Positions 33,996 through 41,868 of a DNA stretch of 64,000 nucleotides are shown one piece after another; position 1 is the first letter of the stretch; the number at the start of each line of letters is the position of its first letter. The position numbers and the translations under genes were made by a program. The notes below the pieces were generated by a model that saw only the letters and a program-made list of their open reading frames with translations, ran no database searches and was not told where the DNA came from. Source of the DNA: WTJH01 sp049889695 (lineage in GTDB: Bacteria > Bacteroidota > Bacteroidia > Flavobacteriales > Flavobacteriaceae); assembly GCA_049889695.1 (NCBI GenBank), contig JBMHCX010000009.1, positions 226,955-290,954 of the forward strand. The letters run 5' to 3'.

Positions 33996-34274
33996 TTAGA
34001 GCATCAAAATACCCTCAATGGTGTCTGCTTTTTTGTAGATCGCAATAACTGCCTCGGGCGACTGCATTTCGGTTTGAAAAGTAAGACTTGTATAAGTTCC
34101 TTTTTTAGAGGCCTTTTCGGCATAATCTACCTCCTGTTCTGAAAACAATGCCTGCACTGCTGCTTTGGAACTAGGTTGCTTAACAATAAATTTAAACATA
34201 TACCTTCCAGGCCATTGTTGTGAATCTTGAAGTTGTATTTTTAAACGATCGTAAAACTCGGTTTTTGTACTCAA
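33996..34274 (-). CDS. DUF493 (YbeD-like) protein
   Basis: 92 residues. FYDRLKIQLQDSQQWPGRYMFKFIV, then YTSLTFQTEMQSPEAVIAIYKKA and EGILML at the end, follow the ferredoxin-like beta-alpha-beta layout of DUF493/YbeD, proposed as a small regulatory fold. It is divergent from the P-loop gene at 34336; a TATCTTTA box at 34299-34306 on the minus strand could drive it. Function unknown. Confidence 0.82.
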   Translation of the reverse strand: MSTKTEFYDRLKIQLQDSQQWPGRYMFKFIVKQPSSKAAVQALFSEQEVDYAEKASKKGTYTSLTFQTEMQSPEAVIAIYKKADTIEGILML

Positions 34275-34335
34275 ACGTCAGCAGTTTAAATTGAGTCGTA
34301 AAGATACAGAATCGATGCAGTAACAGATGTGCAAG

Positions 34336-34878
34336 ATGAAAAAGTCTCAAAAAATTGTCATTACCGGAGGCCCAGGCAGTGGAAAAACGAGCCTGATCAA
34401 TGCTCTGCACCAGAAAGGCTACACCATATTCCCGGAAGTGTCCAGATTACTGATTAAAACGGCCCTCGAAAATGGAGTAGAAAATTATTTTGAGGAAAAA
34501 CCGCTTGAATTCAGCGCTACGCTTCTGAAAGAGAGAAAAGCTCAGTACAACGCTGCTAATGAGTCTAACGATAGCCTCATATTCATCGATCGTGGGCTAC
34601 CCGATGTTTTTGCTTATCTAGCTGCTAATAAAATACCGCATAATTTCGATACTGCAATTCTGACAAATCACCCCTACGATCATATCATTTTTCTTCCGCC
34701 TTGGAAAGAAATTTACCAAAGAGACCGTGAACGATTCGAATCCTTTACCATGGCTGAACAACTAGGAGAAAAACTTTTTCAGTTCTACAGCCAGTTAGGA
34801 TATTCCCCCATCACAATTCCTCCGGCTCCCTTAACCGATCGCTGTGAGCTCGTCATCAATGCTATTGTAGATGGATAG
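34336..34878 (+). CDS. P-loop ATPase, AAA_28-like
   Basis: About 180 residues; an ATG at 34327 would add three residues. Walker A is GGPGSGKTSL near residue 9, preceded by KIVITGG. A Walker B/DRG-like segment, SLIFIDRGLPDVFAYL, lies near residue 77. The rest has IIFLPPWKEIYQRDRERFES, seen in small nucleoside-kinase-like ATPases. The substrate is unknown. The last 8 bp overlap recQ, so they are likely cotranscribed. Confidence 0.8.
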   Translation: MKKSQKIVITGGPGSGKTSLINALHQKGYTIFPEVSRLLIKTALENGVENYFEEKPLEFSATLLKERKAQYNAANESNDSLIFIDRGLPDVFAYLAANKIPHNFDTAILTNHPYDHIIFLPPWKEIYQRDRERFESFTMAEQLGEKLFQFYSQLGYSPITIPPAPLTDRCELVINAIVDG

Positions 34879-36754
34879 ATACGACCAAATATTACAGCAA
34901 TATTGGGGATATTCATCCTTTCGGGCACCCCAAAAGGCCGTCATTGAATCCTTTATTGCTCAAAAAGACCTCATTGTATTATTACCGACTGGTGGAGGGA
35001 AATCGCTTTGTTTTCAATTGCCTGCCTTAGTCGAAAAAGGCGTCACCTTAGTCGTTTCTCCACTACTTGCTTTGATGCATGAACAGGTCAACGCATTACA
35101 AGCAAAAGGGGTACCCGCTATGTTTTTTGACCGGTCGGCCGAAAAAAGCTTAGACCAACAAATGGTTGAGTGTGTTCGAGGAAACTACAAGCTCATCTAT
35201 TGCTCTCCGGAACGAATTGCTAGTCCTGCCTTTTTAGATCAATTGGCCCATGTTCCCATTACAAAAATTGCGGTAGATGAAGCGCATTGTATCTCCAGCT
35301 GGGGACATGATTTTAGACCCGCCTATCTTAACATCAGTCGACTCCGCGATTATTTCCCAAAAAGCCCTATCATGGCGCTCACCGCAACGGCAACACCGAA
35401 AGTGTTAGCGGATATTCAAAAGTACCTAAAGCTGAACCAAGCTGAACATTTTCAAACATCTGTCGTTCGGTCCAATATCTCTATAGAGATCCGCCATGCG
35501 GAAGATAAGCTGCGAGAACTATACCACTTTGTTCGTCAACAACCCGGTGTGAGCATCGTATATGCCTACAGCCGAAAACAAACCGAACAGATTGCTGATC
35601 AGTTGAGCACATGGAATATTGCCTCTCATTTTTTTCATGCGGGTTTAAGTTCGGAGGAAAAAAACAAACGCATTAACGATTGGAAGGAGCAGCATGTAAA
35701 AGTGATGGTAGCTACGACTGCCTTTGGGATGGGAATAGATTTTGATCAAGTCCGATCGGTCATTCACTGGGATTTTCCTGAAAGTTTGGAAAACTACAGT
35801 CAAGAAATAGGACGGGCAGGAAGAGATGGCTCTCCAGCCAATGCATTAATGCTCTACAAAGAGGAAGACTTTTCTCTTTTAGAAAACCGACTGTTGGGGC
35901 ACTGGCCAAGTACAGAAGAGATCCTTCACGTATATAAAAAGCTTGCAAATTATCTGGATATTGGTTTGGGGATGGGTAAAGATGAGAATTTTCAAATCAA
36001 CTTTGAGCGATTTTGCGAGACCTATACTTTTCCAAAAAGGAAAACACTTCACGTCTTAGAATTGATGGAGCGATTGGAGCTGATACGGTTAAACCTCCAA
36101 CAAAATAATAGGCTGCATTTGCACACTAAATTAAACGAACATCAACTGCTTAAAGCCATAAAGGAGAAAATACCGGGGTTTTCTTTGTTGGAAGATCTCT
36201 TGCGCAGCTATCCGCAATTCACCCGAAAAGTGGTAAAGGTTTCTTGGTTTGCTATACAGAACAGTCTGAAACGATCGAAAGCACATATAGTTGCAGACTT
36301 AAATAAATTGGTTCTCAACGCTATCCTTCAACCCTATGATGATCAAGAAAATATGCATATCCAATGGCTACACCCTAGGGAAGATCGCTATGTTTGGAGT
36401 CCGCACAAATCTACCTTAAAGCAATTATCCGATCGGAAAAAAGCGCAGTTGGCGGAACTGAAGAAATTTATTTTAAACACCAAAACATGTAGGACTCGAC
36501 AGCTGTTAAAACACTTTGGGGAAGATTTCTCGAACAATTGTCATCAGTGCGACGCCCTTGCTTGTCAGTCAGATGAAATAAAGAAAGACATAAGCGCTTT
36601 GCTATTGGAAAAAATTGAAGAAAAACCGCTGAGTATAGATCAATTAAAAATGGAATTCCCGGTCAGTTTGTCTGAATTGGAATCCTCACTTCAAAAACTG
36701 CTCAAGGAAGGATATATTTGCATCGGAAACAGTGGTCTTTTTCAAAAATCATGA
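34871..36754 (+). CDS. recQ: RecQ-family ATP-dependent DNA helicase
   Basis: 627 residues. 3'-5' superfamily 2 helicase acting on forks and recombination intermediates. Motif I is LLPTGGGKSLCFQLPAL, motif II DEAHCISSWGHDFRPAY, motif III ALTATATP, and motif VI has GRAGRDG. The RecQ zinc-binding cluster is present as CRTRQLL, then NCHQCDALAC. The C-terminal winged-helix region is short and I see no HRDC domain, so it is a small RecQ as often found as a second copy in Bacteroidota. It overlaps fmt by 4 bp (ATGA). Confidence 0.94.
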   Translation: MDRYDQILQQYWGYSSFRAPQKAVIESFIAQKDLIVLLPTGGGKSLCFQLPALVEKGVTLVVSPLLALMHEQVNALQAKGVPAMFFDRSAEKSLDQQMVECVRGNYKLIYCSPERIASPAFLDQLAHVPITKIAVDEAHCISSWGHDFRPAYLNISRLRDYFPKSPIMALTATATPKVLADIQKYLKLNQAEHFQTSVVRSNISIEIRHAEDKLRELYHFVRQQPGVSIVYAYSRKQTEQIADQLSTWNIASHFFHAGLSSEEKNKRINDWKEQHVKVMVATTAFGMGIDFDQVRSVIHWDFPESLENYSQEIGRAGRDGSPANALMLYKEEDFSLLENRLLGHWPSTEEILHVYKKLANYLDIGLGMGKDENFQINFERFCETYTFPKRKTLHVLELMERLELIRLNLQQNNRLHLHTKLNEHQLLKAIKEKIPGFSLLEDLLRSYPQFTRKVVKVSWFAIQNSLKRSKAHIVADLNKLVLNAILQPYDDQENMHIQWLHPREDRYVWSPHKSTLKQLSDRKKAQLAELKKFILNTKTCRTRQLLKHFGEDFSNNCHQCDALACQSDEIKKDISALLLEKIEEKPLSIDQLKMEFPVSLSELESSLQKLLKEGYICIGNSGLFQKS

Positions 36755-37701
36755 AGCAAGCACGAATTGTATTTATGGGAACACCAGACTTTGCCTTGGG
36801 CTGTTTGGCTTCCTTACACCAACAAAACTACCCCATTGTAGGAGTGGTAACAGCACCAGATCGTCCGGCAGGACGGGGGAAGAAGTTGCGTGAGTCGCCC
36901 GTTAAACAATTTGCTGCAGCCCATGATTTGTGTGTCTTACAGCCACAGAACCTCAAAGACCCATCATTTCTTGAACAGCTAAAACAGCTCAAGGCCGATA
37001 TTTTTGTTGTCGTGGCGTTTCGAATGCTGCCGCGACAGGTATGGCAACTCCCTCCCTTGGGTACTTTTAATTTACACGCTTCACTCCTGCCCGATTACCG
37101 TGGGGCAGCGCCCATTAATTGGGCGATCATTAACGGAGAAGAAAAAAGTGGTGTCAGTAGTTTTCTGATTGATGAAGCCATCGATACAGGGGCGGTTTTA
37201 TTACAGGAAAGCGTGGCCATCCAAAAGACCGACACTGCGGGGAGTCTTCACGATAAATTGTTAGAGGCGGCAAAACGCCTTATCCCAAAGACGATCGATG
37301 GCTTATACAACAAAGTACTTACCCCCATTCCCCAAGAAGAACCAATTCCAGGAAAGAGTGCTCCAAAGCTATATCCCGAAAATACACGGATCCACTGGGG
37401 TCGCTCGGCTGAACAGATAGTAAACCTGATTAGAGGACTTTCCCCCTTTCCTTGTGCCTGGACAACATTAGAAGAAAAAGGAAAAGAAACTGTCCGAATT
37501 AAAATCCATCGGGCAAGCTGGAAAGCAGAGGAGCATGACTTAGCGGTGGGAACATGGAGCGTCTCCAACAAAAAAATTGAAGTGGCCATACAAGATGGAT
37601 TTATACAAATTTTAGAACTTCAATGGCCTGGTAAAAAACAAATGGCCGCCCAAGATTTACTCAACGGACGATCATTTTCGGCTGAAAGCCGCGTTTTGTA
37701 G
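36751..37701 (+). CDS. fmt: Methionyl-tRNA formyltransferase
   Basis: 316 residues from the ATG at 36751, which overlaps the recQ stop. It formylates initiator Met-tRNA using 10-formyltetrahydrofolate. Features are RIVFMGTPDFALGCLASL, PAGRGKKLRESPVK and the catalytic SLLPDYRGAAPINWAI, in which the family has HxSLLPxxRGxAPI with active-site Asn-His nearby (FNLHASLLPDYRG). A C-terminal OB-fold domain follows. It is the last gene before HU and has no visible own promoter. Confidence 0.95.
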   Translation: MKQARIVFMGTPDFALGCLASLHQQNYPIVGVVTAPDRPAGRGKKLRESPVKQFAAAHDLCVLQPQNLKDPSFLEQLKQLKADIFVVVAFRMLPRQVWQLPPLGTFNLHASLLPDYRGAAPINWAIINGEEKSGVSSFLIDEAIDTGAVLLQESVAIQKTDTAGSLHDKLLEAAKRLIPKTIDGLYNKVLTPIPQEEPIPGKSAPKLYPENTRIHWGRSAEQIVNLIRGLSPFPCAWTTLEEKGKETVRIKIHRASWKAEEHDLAVGTWSVSNKKIEVAIQDGFIQILELQWPGKKQMAAQDLLNGRSFSAESRVL

Positions 37702-37772
37702 GGGTTTTTGGGCGATTTTATCAACAGCCGTCCAGAATTATCAACATTTAAATCAATTTTTACGGGTTTTTG

Positions 37773-37802
37773 TTGGTGCATTGCCGAAACCTTATAAATT
37801 TG
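37773..37802 (+). promoter_or_regulatory. HU gene promoter (TTG-N19-TAAATTTG)
   Basis: TTG at 37773-37775 and TAAATTTG at 37795-37802, 19 nt apart, match both Bacteroidota promoter elements. The HU start codon is 27 nt downstream. Confidence 0.72.
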
Positions 37803-37829
37803 TTGACGTAACCTTTTATAAAGTTAATT

Positions 37830-38102
37830 ATGAACAAAACTGAACTAATCGATGCTATGGCATCTGACGCTGGCATCTCTAAAGCTGCTGCAAAAAAAGC
37901 TTTAGAATCTTTTTTAGGAAATGTAGGATCTACCCTTAAAGGTGGAGGAAGAGTTTCTTTAGTAGGATTCGGATCTTGGTCTGTATCTCAACGTGCTGCT
38001 CGTGAAGGTCGCAACCCTCAGACTGGTGCTACTATCCAAATTGCTGCAAAAAATATTGTGAAGTTTAAAGCAGGTGCTGAACTATCAGACTCTGTAAACT
38101 AA
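37830..38102 (+). CDS. hup: HU-family DNA-binding protein
   Basis: 90 residues, the standard HU length. It is an abundant nucleoid protein that bends DNA as a dimer. The N-terminal helices (MNKTELIDAMASDAGISKAAAKKALESF) and the DNA-binding arm core GRNPQTGATIQIAAKN are intact, with GFGSW before the arm. It is monocistronic: strong promoter upstream, intrinsic terminator 20 bp downstream. The codon choice is uniform and T-ending (GCT, TCT, GTA), as expected for a highly expressed gene. Confidence 0.96.
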   Translation: MNKTELIDAMASDAGISKAAAKKALESFLGNVGSTLKGGGRVSLVGFGSWSVSQRAAREGRNPQTGATIQIAAKNIVKFKAGAELSDSVN

Positions 38103-38122
38103 ACAGTACTGTCAAGATTTAT

Positions 38123-38151
38123 AAAAAACACTCTCCGGAGTGTTTTTTTTT
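38123..38151 (+). terminator. Intrinsic terminator of the HU gene
   Basis: CACTC (38129-38133), loop TCCG, GAGTG (38138-38142), flanked by an A6 run and a T9 run that extend the stem. It ends the HU transcript and overlaps any longer N-terminal version of the YqgE gene, which supports the start at 38167. Confidence 0.88.
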
Positions 38152-38166
38152 ACCCATAAGTTAAAT

Positions 38167-38709
38167 ATGCCGGCTGGAAACTTTCTTTACGCAGATCCCA
38201 AACTGTTTGACGATTCCGATTTTAGTCGATCGGTTATTTTTTTAACCCAACACGATTCAACAGGAGCTACAGGATTCATTCTTAACCACCCTTCTGGCTA
38301 TACCTTAAACGACCTCCTTCCGGAATTGGATTTGTCGGCCGATATTTTCTACGGTGGACCTGTTACCAAAGATGAGATTTTCTACCTACACAAACGAATA
38401 TATGATATCGAGGGGAGTATCGCCGTTAACTCCTTCTGGTCATGGGGAAATCGTATGGAAGGATTAAAATATTTCCAGGATAAGCAGATCCCATCCACCG
38501 ACTACAGGATTTTCTTGGGCTACTCCGGATGGGAAAATGGCCAATTAGAAAAAGAAGTAAAAATGGAAGCGTGGATTCCTGTAGAACACCACTCCACACA
38601 GACCATATTGGAAGTGTTGCCTGAAAAAATTTGGCCTCGCCAAATGCGCAAATTAGGAGGTCGCTATCTCTTATGGTCGAACCTACCCGACAATCCTCAG
38701 TACAATTAA
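38167..38709 (+). CDS. YqgE/AlgH family protein
   Basis: 180 residues from the ATG at 38167. Diagnostic blocks are AGNFLYADPKLFDDSDFSRS, ATGFILNHPSGYTLNDLL, FYGGPVTKDEIFYLH and FLGYSGWENGQLEKE. YqgE proteins are small cytoplasmic alpha/beta proteins; AlgH was linked to transcriptional control of alginate in Pseudomonas, but the general function is open. A start at 38140 was rejected because it lies inside the HU terminator. It is convergent with the aminotransferase gene, overlapping it by 4 bp. Confidence 0.93.
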   Translation: MPAGNFLYADPKLFDDSDFSRSVIFLTQHDSTGATGFILNHPSGYTLNDLLPELDLSADIFYGGPVTKDEIFYLHKRIYDIEGSIAVNSFWSWGNRMEGLKYFQDKQIPSTDYRIFLGYSGWENGQLEKEVKMEAWIPVEHHSTQTILEVLPEKIWPRQMRKLGGRYLLWSNLPDNPQYN

Positions 38710-39533
38710 CGGCTTAAGTGAGACTTAAAAGCGTTGTAGTATTCCAGAAGAGCTGTCTCCTTGTAGGTGGTTTTTCGGTACTTCTCGACAACAGAAAACC
38801 CACGTTCGGGATCCCATAGGGCAACCCCTTCCGCTTGTTGTAATTCAAACGGTGCCATGCTTGCTTTTTCTACTGTCACATTTTGTGTTGCAAGCCATTC
38901 TTCCCAAGCACGACTTAAAGGATGAGACAAGCCGGCACTTGAAACATCGGGTGTTTTTAGCGTACCATCTTCAAAATACAGATATAAGGTCCCTAAGCTA
39001 CTATATGCTAAATGCATTTCTTGATTTAACAATATGCTAGCATCCCATCCATTTTCAAGCGCAAAAATCTGCCCGATCTGCGTAATGGGCTGCGGCTTTT
39101 TCCCCCCTTGAGTATCCAACTGTGAGACGACCGACTGATCTTTATATAGATCGACGGTTAAGCGATTAACATTGTCGGGAAGTAAGGTTTGGACGTGGTT
39201 TTCAAGATAAAAAGAAGTTTCCCCGTAGAGTTGTTCAGCAGAGGGAGCTTTACTTCGGAAACAAGATATCCGCAGCGTTTGAGAAGGTTCGCCAGACTGA
39301 TGCTGCAATTGGCGCCATTGATCTTCAAAAAAATCGGGGGTGTAATGATCGGGAAGAGTAAAACGCCTTTGGCGCAATTGCGCCATCAAATGGAAATAAA
39401 AGGATTCCCATAACACCAACTGATTGTCTACGATCGGAATACTAATACTGAATTGCTCTTCAAACCCAGACAGGTGAAAATGATTTGAAACGGAACGAAA
39501 ATCCGTTACACATTGTCCGTTAAAATTGATCAT
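38706..39533 (-). CDS. Divergent class IV aminotransferase (PabC/BCAT-fold)
   Basis: 275 residues from the ATG at 39531-39533. Overall layout is that of aminodeoxychorismate lyase-like class IV PLP enzymes: a start with INFNGQCV, an arginine-containing LRISCFRS, GWDASILLN, and the C-terminal LKTPDVSSAGLSHPLSR. The usual S(N/x)LKT lysine block reads SQLDTQGGKKPQPITQ, so the PLP lysine is displaced or the alignment needs a gap. The EATxSNIF block is replaced by AYSSLGTLYL. It may be a divergent PabC for folate synthesis or an inactive relative. The next gene upstream (START-like) lies 8 bp away. Confidence 0.68.
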   Translation of the reverse strand: MINFNGQCVTDFRSVSNHFHLSGFEEQFSISIPIVDNQLVLWESFYFHLMAQLRQRRFTLPDHYTPDFFEDQWRQLQHQSGEPSQTLRISCFRSKAPSAEQLYGETSFYLENHVQTLLPDNVNRLTVDLYKDQSVVSQLDTQGGKKPQPITQIGQIFALENGWDASILLNQEMHLAYSSLGTLYLYFEDGTLKTPDVSSAGLSHPLSRAWEEWLATQNVTVEKASMAPFELQQAEGVALWDPERGFSVVEKYRKTTYKETALLEYYNAFKSHLSR

Positions 39534-39541
39534 ATGCAAAA

Positions 39542-39934
39542 TTAAACCGATCCTAAAACTTGCTTTAGATCGGCAATTGAATTTTGCCAAAGCATTTTGG
39601 CTTCTTCGATTTCGTCTTCCTCGGCAAAGTCGGAGATGATGAGCGAGACATCTTTGGTGATTTCGTCTACCTGAATAAAAAACTCAAAGTGATATTTATC
39701 CTGATTCTCCTCATCTGTCTGCCACTGGAATTTTACTTTTTCATTGTTTTTTTTCATCAGGAGCTTGGCGTATTCCTCTGAGTCGTCCCAGATAAATGTA
39801 AACATCTCCCCTCGAGAATTGACATTATCCGCAAACCACTCTGAAAGTCCTGATGGAGTAGACAGATATGGGAATAAAAGTTGGGGAGAGGATTGTATAT
39901 CAATTTCTAAAGAAAAAGGGGTTTTGTCTGCCAT
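39542..39934 (-). CDS. START-like (SRPBCC) domain protein
   Basis: 130 residues from the ATG at 39932-39934. FSLEIDIQSSPQLLFPYLSTPSGLSEWFAD is the START-like entry (positions 6-35), followed by FIWDDSEEYAKLL, VKFQWQTDEE, a strand with FEFFIQVDEITKDVSLIISDFA and a C-terminal helix with MLWQNSIADLKQVLGS. Highly acidic. Ligand unknown. The gene precedes the class IV aminotransferase by 8 bp, a pairing I regard as conserved in flavobacteria. A longer start at 39979 was rejected because the added residues are not family-like. Confidence 0.83.
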   Translation of the reverse strand: MADKTPFSLEIDIQSSPQLLFPYLSTPSGLSEWFADNVNSRGEMFTFIWDDSEEYAKLLMKKNNEKVKFQWQTDEENQDKYHFEFFIQVDEITKDVSLIISDFAEEDEIEEAKMLWQNSIADLKQVLGSV

Positions 39935-40008
39935 GGTCGATTTATTTTTCCCAATATAGCCAAAAAACAATTTTTTCAAAACCTCAGGTCTTTTTTTTCG
40001 ATACAGTT

Positions 40009-40040
40009 TTGGCTACAGCCATTTTTTCGGTTTATATTTG
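40009..40040 (+). promoter_or_regulatory. tRNA-Met promoter (TTG-N21-TATATTTG)
   Basis: TTG at 40009-40011 and TATATTTG at 40033-40040; the tRNA begins 13 nt later. Both elements match the Bacteroidota consensus. Confidence 0.7.
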
Positions 40041-40052
40041 CCACCTGAAAAA

Positions 40053-40126
40053 GGCGAGGTAGCTCAGCAGGTTAGAGCGTCGGATTCATAACCCGGAGGT
40101 CGGGAGTTCAAGTCTCCCTCTCGCTA
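40053..40126 (+). tRNA. tRNA-Met (anticodon CAU), elongator type
   Basis: 74 nt. Acceptor GGCGAGG pairs with TCTCGCT with G-U pairs at both ends. The D-stem is GCTC/GAGC, the anticodon loop TTCATAA, and the T-arm GGGAG-TTCAAGT-CTCCC. The discriminator is A and CCA is not encoded. Pairing at position 1-72 argues against the initiator tRNA. A CAU anticodon could also belong to tRNA-Ile2 with a lysidine-modified C34, which cannot be excluded from sequence alone. Single gene with its own promoter and terminator. Confidence 0.93.
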
Positions 40127-40146
40127 CATTATGACCAATTTTCATC

Positions 40147-40175
40147 AAAAACACCCTCCTCGGGTGTTTTTTTTT
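40147..40175 (+). terminator. Intrinsic terminator after tRNA-Met
   Basis: AAAAACACCC (40147-40156), loop TCCTC, GGGTGTTTTT (40162-40171) and further T to 40175. Perfect 10-bp stem with a U-tract. Confidence 0.9.
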
Positions 40176-40324
40176 AGCCAAAAAATCGCCTTCTAAAACT
40201 TTAAATAGCTGGCGATAAGCCGATAAAAAACAAAGCCGTCCCCTTCAATGGAAACACCCCCAAGGCATTCGCCAACTATCCTCTAGCCTAAAGGATGATT
40301 ACAGCATTAATTCCTTTCAAACCA

Positions 40325-40357
40325 TTGTTTAACCCTTGGGAAAACCTCCTATATTTG
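40325..40357 (+). promoter_or_regulatory. glp operon promoter (TTG-N22-TATATTTG)
   Basis: TTG at 40325-40327 and TATATTTG at 40350-40357, 22 nt apart, with the glpK start 22 nt downstream. No obvious operator palindrome was seen beside it. Confidence 0.65.
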
Positions 40358-40379
40358 AGGAAATTGTCAGGAACAAATC

Positions 40380-41867
40380 ATGGATACATATATTTTAGCA
40401 ATAGACGCCGGAACTACCAGCTCCAGAGCAATTCTATTTGATCGCAAGGGACAATCTATCGCCACATCTCAGCACGAATTCAAGCAATATTTTCCGCAAT
40501 CCGGTTGGGTTGAACACGATGCTGAAGAAATTTGGGAAACTCAATTGAAAGCCATTCGAGAAGTGATGGCCATGGCCGGTATTCAACCAGAGCAAATCCA
40601 TGCGCTGGGAATAACCAACCAAAGAGAAACAACTGTTCTTTGGGATCGGGCCACAGGAAAGCCTATCCATAAAGCAATTGTATGGCAAGATCGCCGGACG
40701 GCAGACTATTGTGCTTCCCTCGACCAGCAGGGGCATACACCTCTCATTCAAGATAAAACAGGTCTGCTGTTAGACGCCTACTTTTCCGGGACTAAAATTC
40801 GCTGGATTTTAAAACAAAACCCCGCTTGGGAAAAAGCGGCTCAGGCAGGAGAACTCGCCTTTGGAACCATCGACAGCTGGTTGATTTGGAAGCTGACCGG
40901 CGGAAAAAGACACATCACCGATGTTAGTAATGCAAGCAGAACACTGCTGTTTAATATACATGATTTAAAGTGGGATAGCTCTTTATTGGAGTTATTAGAA
41001 ATTCCGGATGCCCTACTCCCGCAAGTCGTTGGAAATGCAGAGGTTGTTGGCGCAACAGCCGAAGAGATACTCGGAGCTCCTATTCCTATTGGAGGAATTG
41101 CCGGCGATCAGCAAGCCGCTTTATTTGGACAGTTGTGTGTCCGTCCGGGGGCTGTAAAAAACACCTATGGCACCGGTTGTTTTTGTATGATGAATACAGG
41201 AGAAACACCTGTAAAATCTGAAAATCGCCTACTCACGACTATAGCATGGCAATTGGAGCAAAAAACCTATTACGCACTTGAAGGAAGCATCTTCATTGCC
41301 GGGGCACTCATTCAATGGCTTAGAGACCAGCTACAAATGATTGATAGTGCAGCCGAAGTAGAAGCCTTGGCCAAAACCGTCGATTCTAGCGATGGCGTTA
41401 GTTTCCTCTCTGGACTTTCAGGTCTTGGAGCTCCTCACTGGGCACCTCACGCTCAAGGTACAGTGTTTGGTATTACGCGAGGGACGCAAAAAGGACACAT
41501 TGCTCGAGCTTCCCTGGAAGCAATTGCGATTCGCTCCTTAGAAATTATAAAAGCGATGCAGCAAGATGCGCAAACCGAGTTTAAAAATTTAAAAGTAGAC
41601 GGTGGAGCAACTGTAAATGACCTACTGATGCAAATCCAAGCAGACCTCCTGAATGTGGAAGTAATCCGTCCGGTCACAACGGAAACGACAGCCCTAGGCG
41701 CTGCTTTCTTCGCCGGATTAGCAACGGGATACTGGGAGTCGGTAGAGGCATTAGAAGAACTTTGGGAGGTCGACAAACGCTTTTCTCCGACCCAAAATCC
41801 TGATTTGGAAGTTGCGCTTAATAATTGGGAGAAAAGATTAACCGCTTTATTACAAATAGAAGCCTAA
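40380..41867 (+). CDS. glpK: Glycerol kinase
   Basis: 495 residues, the family length. It phosphorylates glycerol to sn-glycerol 3-phosphate with ATP. FGGY motifs: LAIDAGTTSSRAILFD at the N-terminus, GITNQRETTVLWDRATGKPIHKAIVWQDRRT (adjacent blocks), AGDQQAALFGQ, and the ATP-site NTYGTGCFCMMNTGE and GLGAPHWAPHAQGTVFGITRG. First gene of glpK-glpD-glpF; glpD starts 1 bp after its stop codon. Together the three genes take up and oxidise glycerol, feeding dihydroxyacetone phosphate to glycolysis or, through fbp, gluconeogenesis. Confidence 0.97.
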   Translation: MDTYILAIDAGTTSSRAILFDRKGQSIATSQHEFKQYFPQSGWVEHDAEEIWETQLKAIREVMAMAGIQPEQIHALGITNQRETTVLWDRATGKPIHKAIVWQDRRTADYCASLDQQGHTPLIQDKTGLLLDAYFSGTKIRWILKQNPAWEKAAQAGELAFGTIDSWLIWKLTGGKRHITDVSNASRTLLFNIHDLKWDSSLLELLEIPDALLPQVVGNAEVVGATAEEILGAPIPIGGIAGDQQAALFGQLCVRPGAVKNTYGTGCFCMMNTGETPVKSENRLLTTIAWQLEQKTYYALEGSIFIAGALIQWLRDQLQMIDSAAEVEALAKTVDSSDGVSFLSGLSGLGAPHWAPHAQGTVFGITRGTQKGHIARASLEAIAIRSLEIIKAMQQDAQTEFKNLKVDGGATVNDLLMQIQADLLNVEVIRPVTTETTALGAAFFAGLATGYWESVEALEELWEVDKRFSPTQNPDLEVALNNWEKRLTALLQIEA

Positions 41868-41868
41868 G

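Noticed and set aside
36718..36750. Longer N-terminus for fmt
   Set aside because: It would overlap recQ and adds residues not typical of Fmt; the ATGA overlap at 36751 fits better.
38140..38166. Upstream start for the YqgE gene
   Set aside because: It lies within the HU terminator hairpin.
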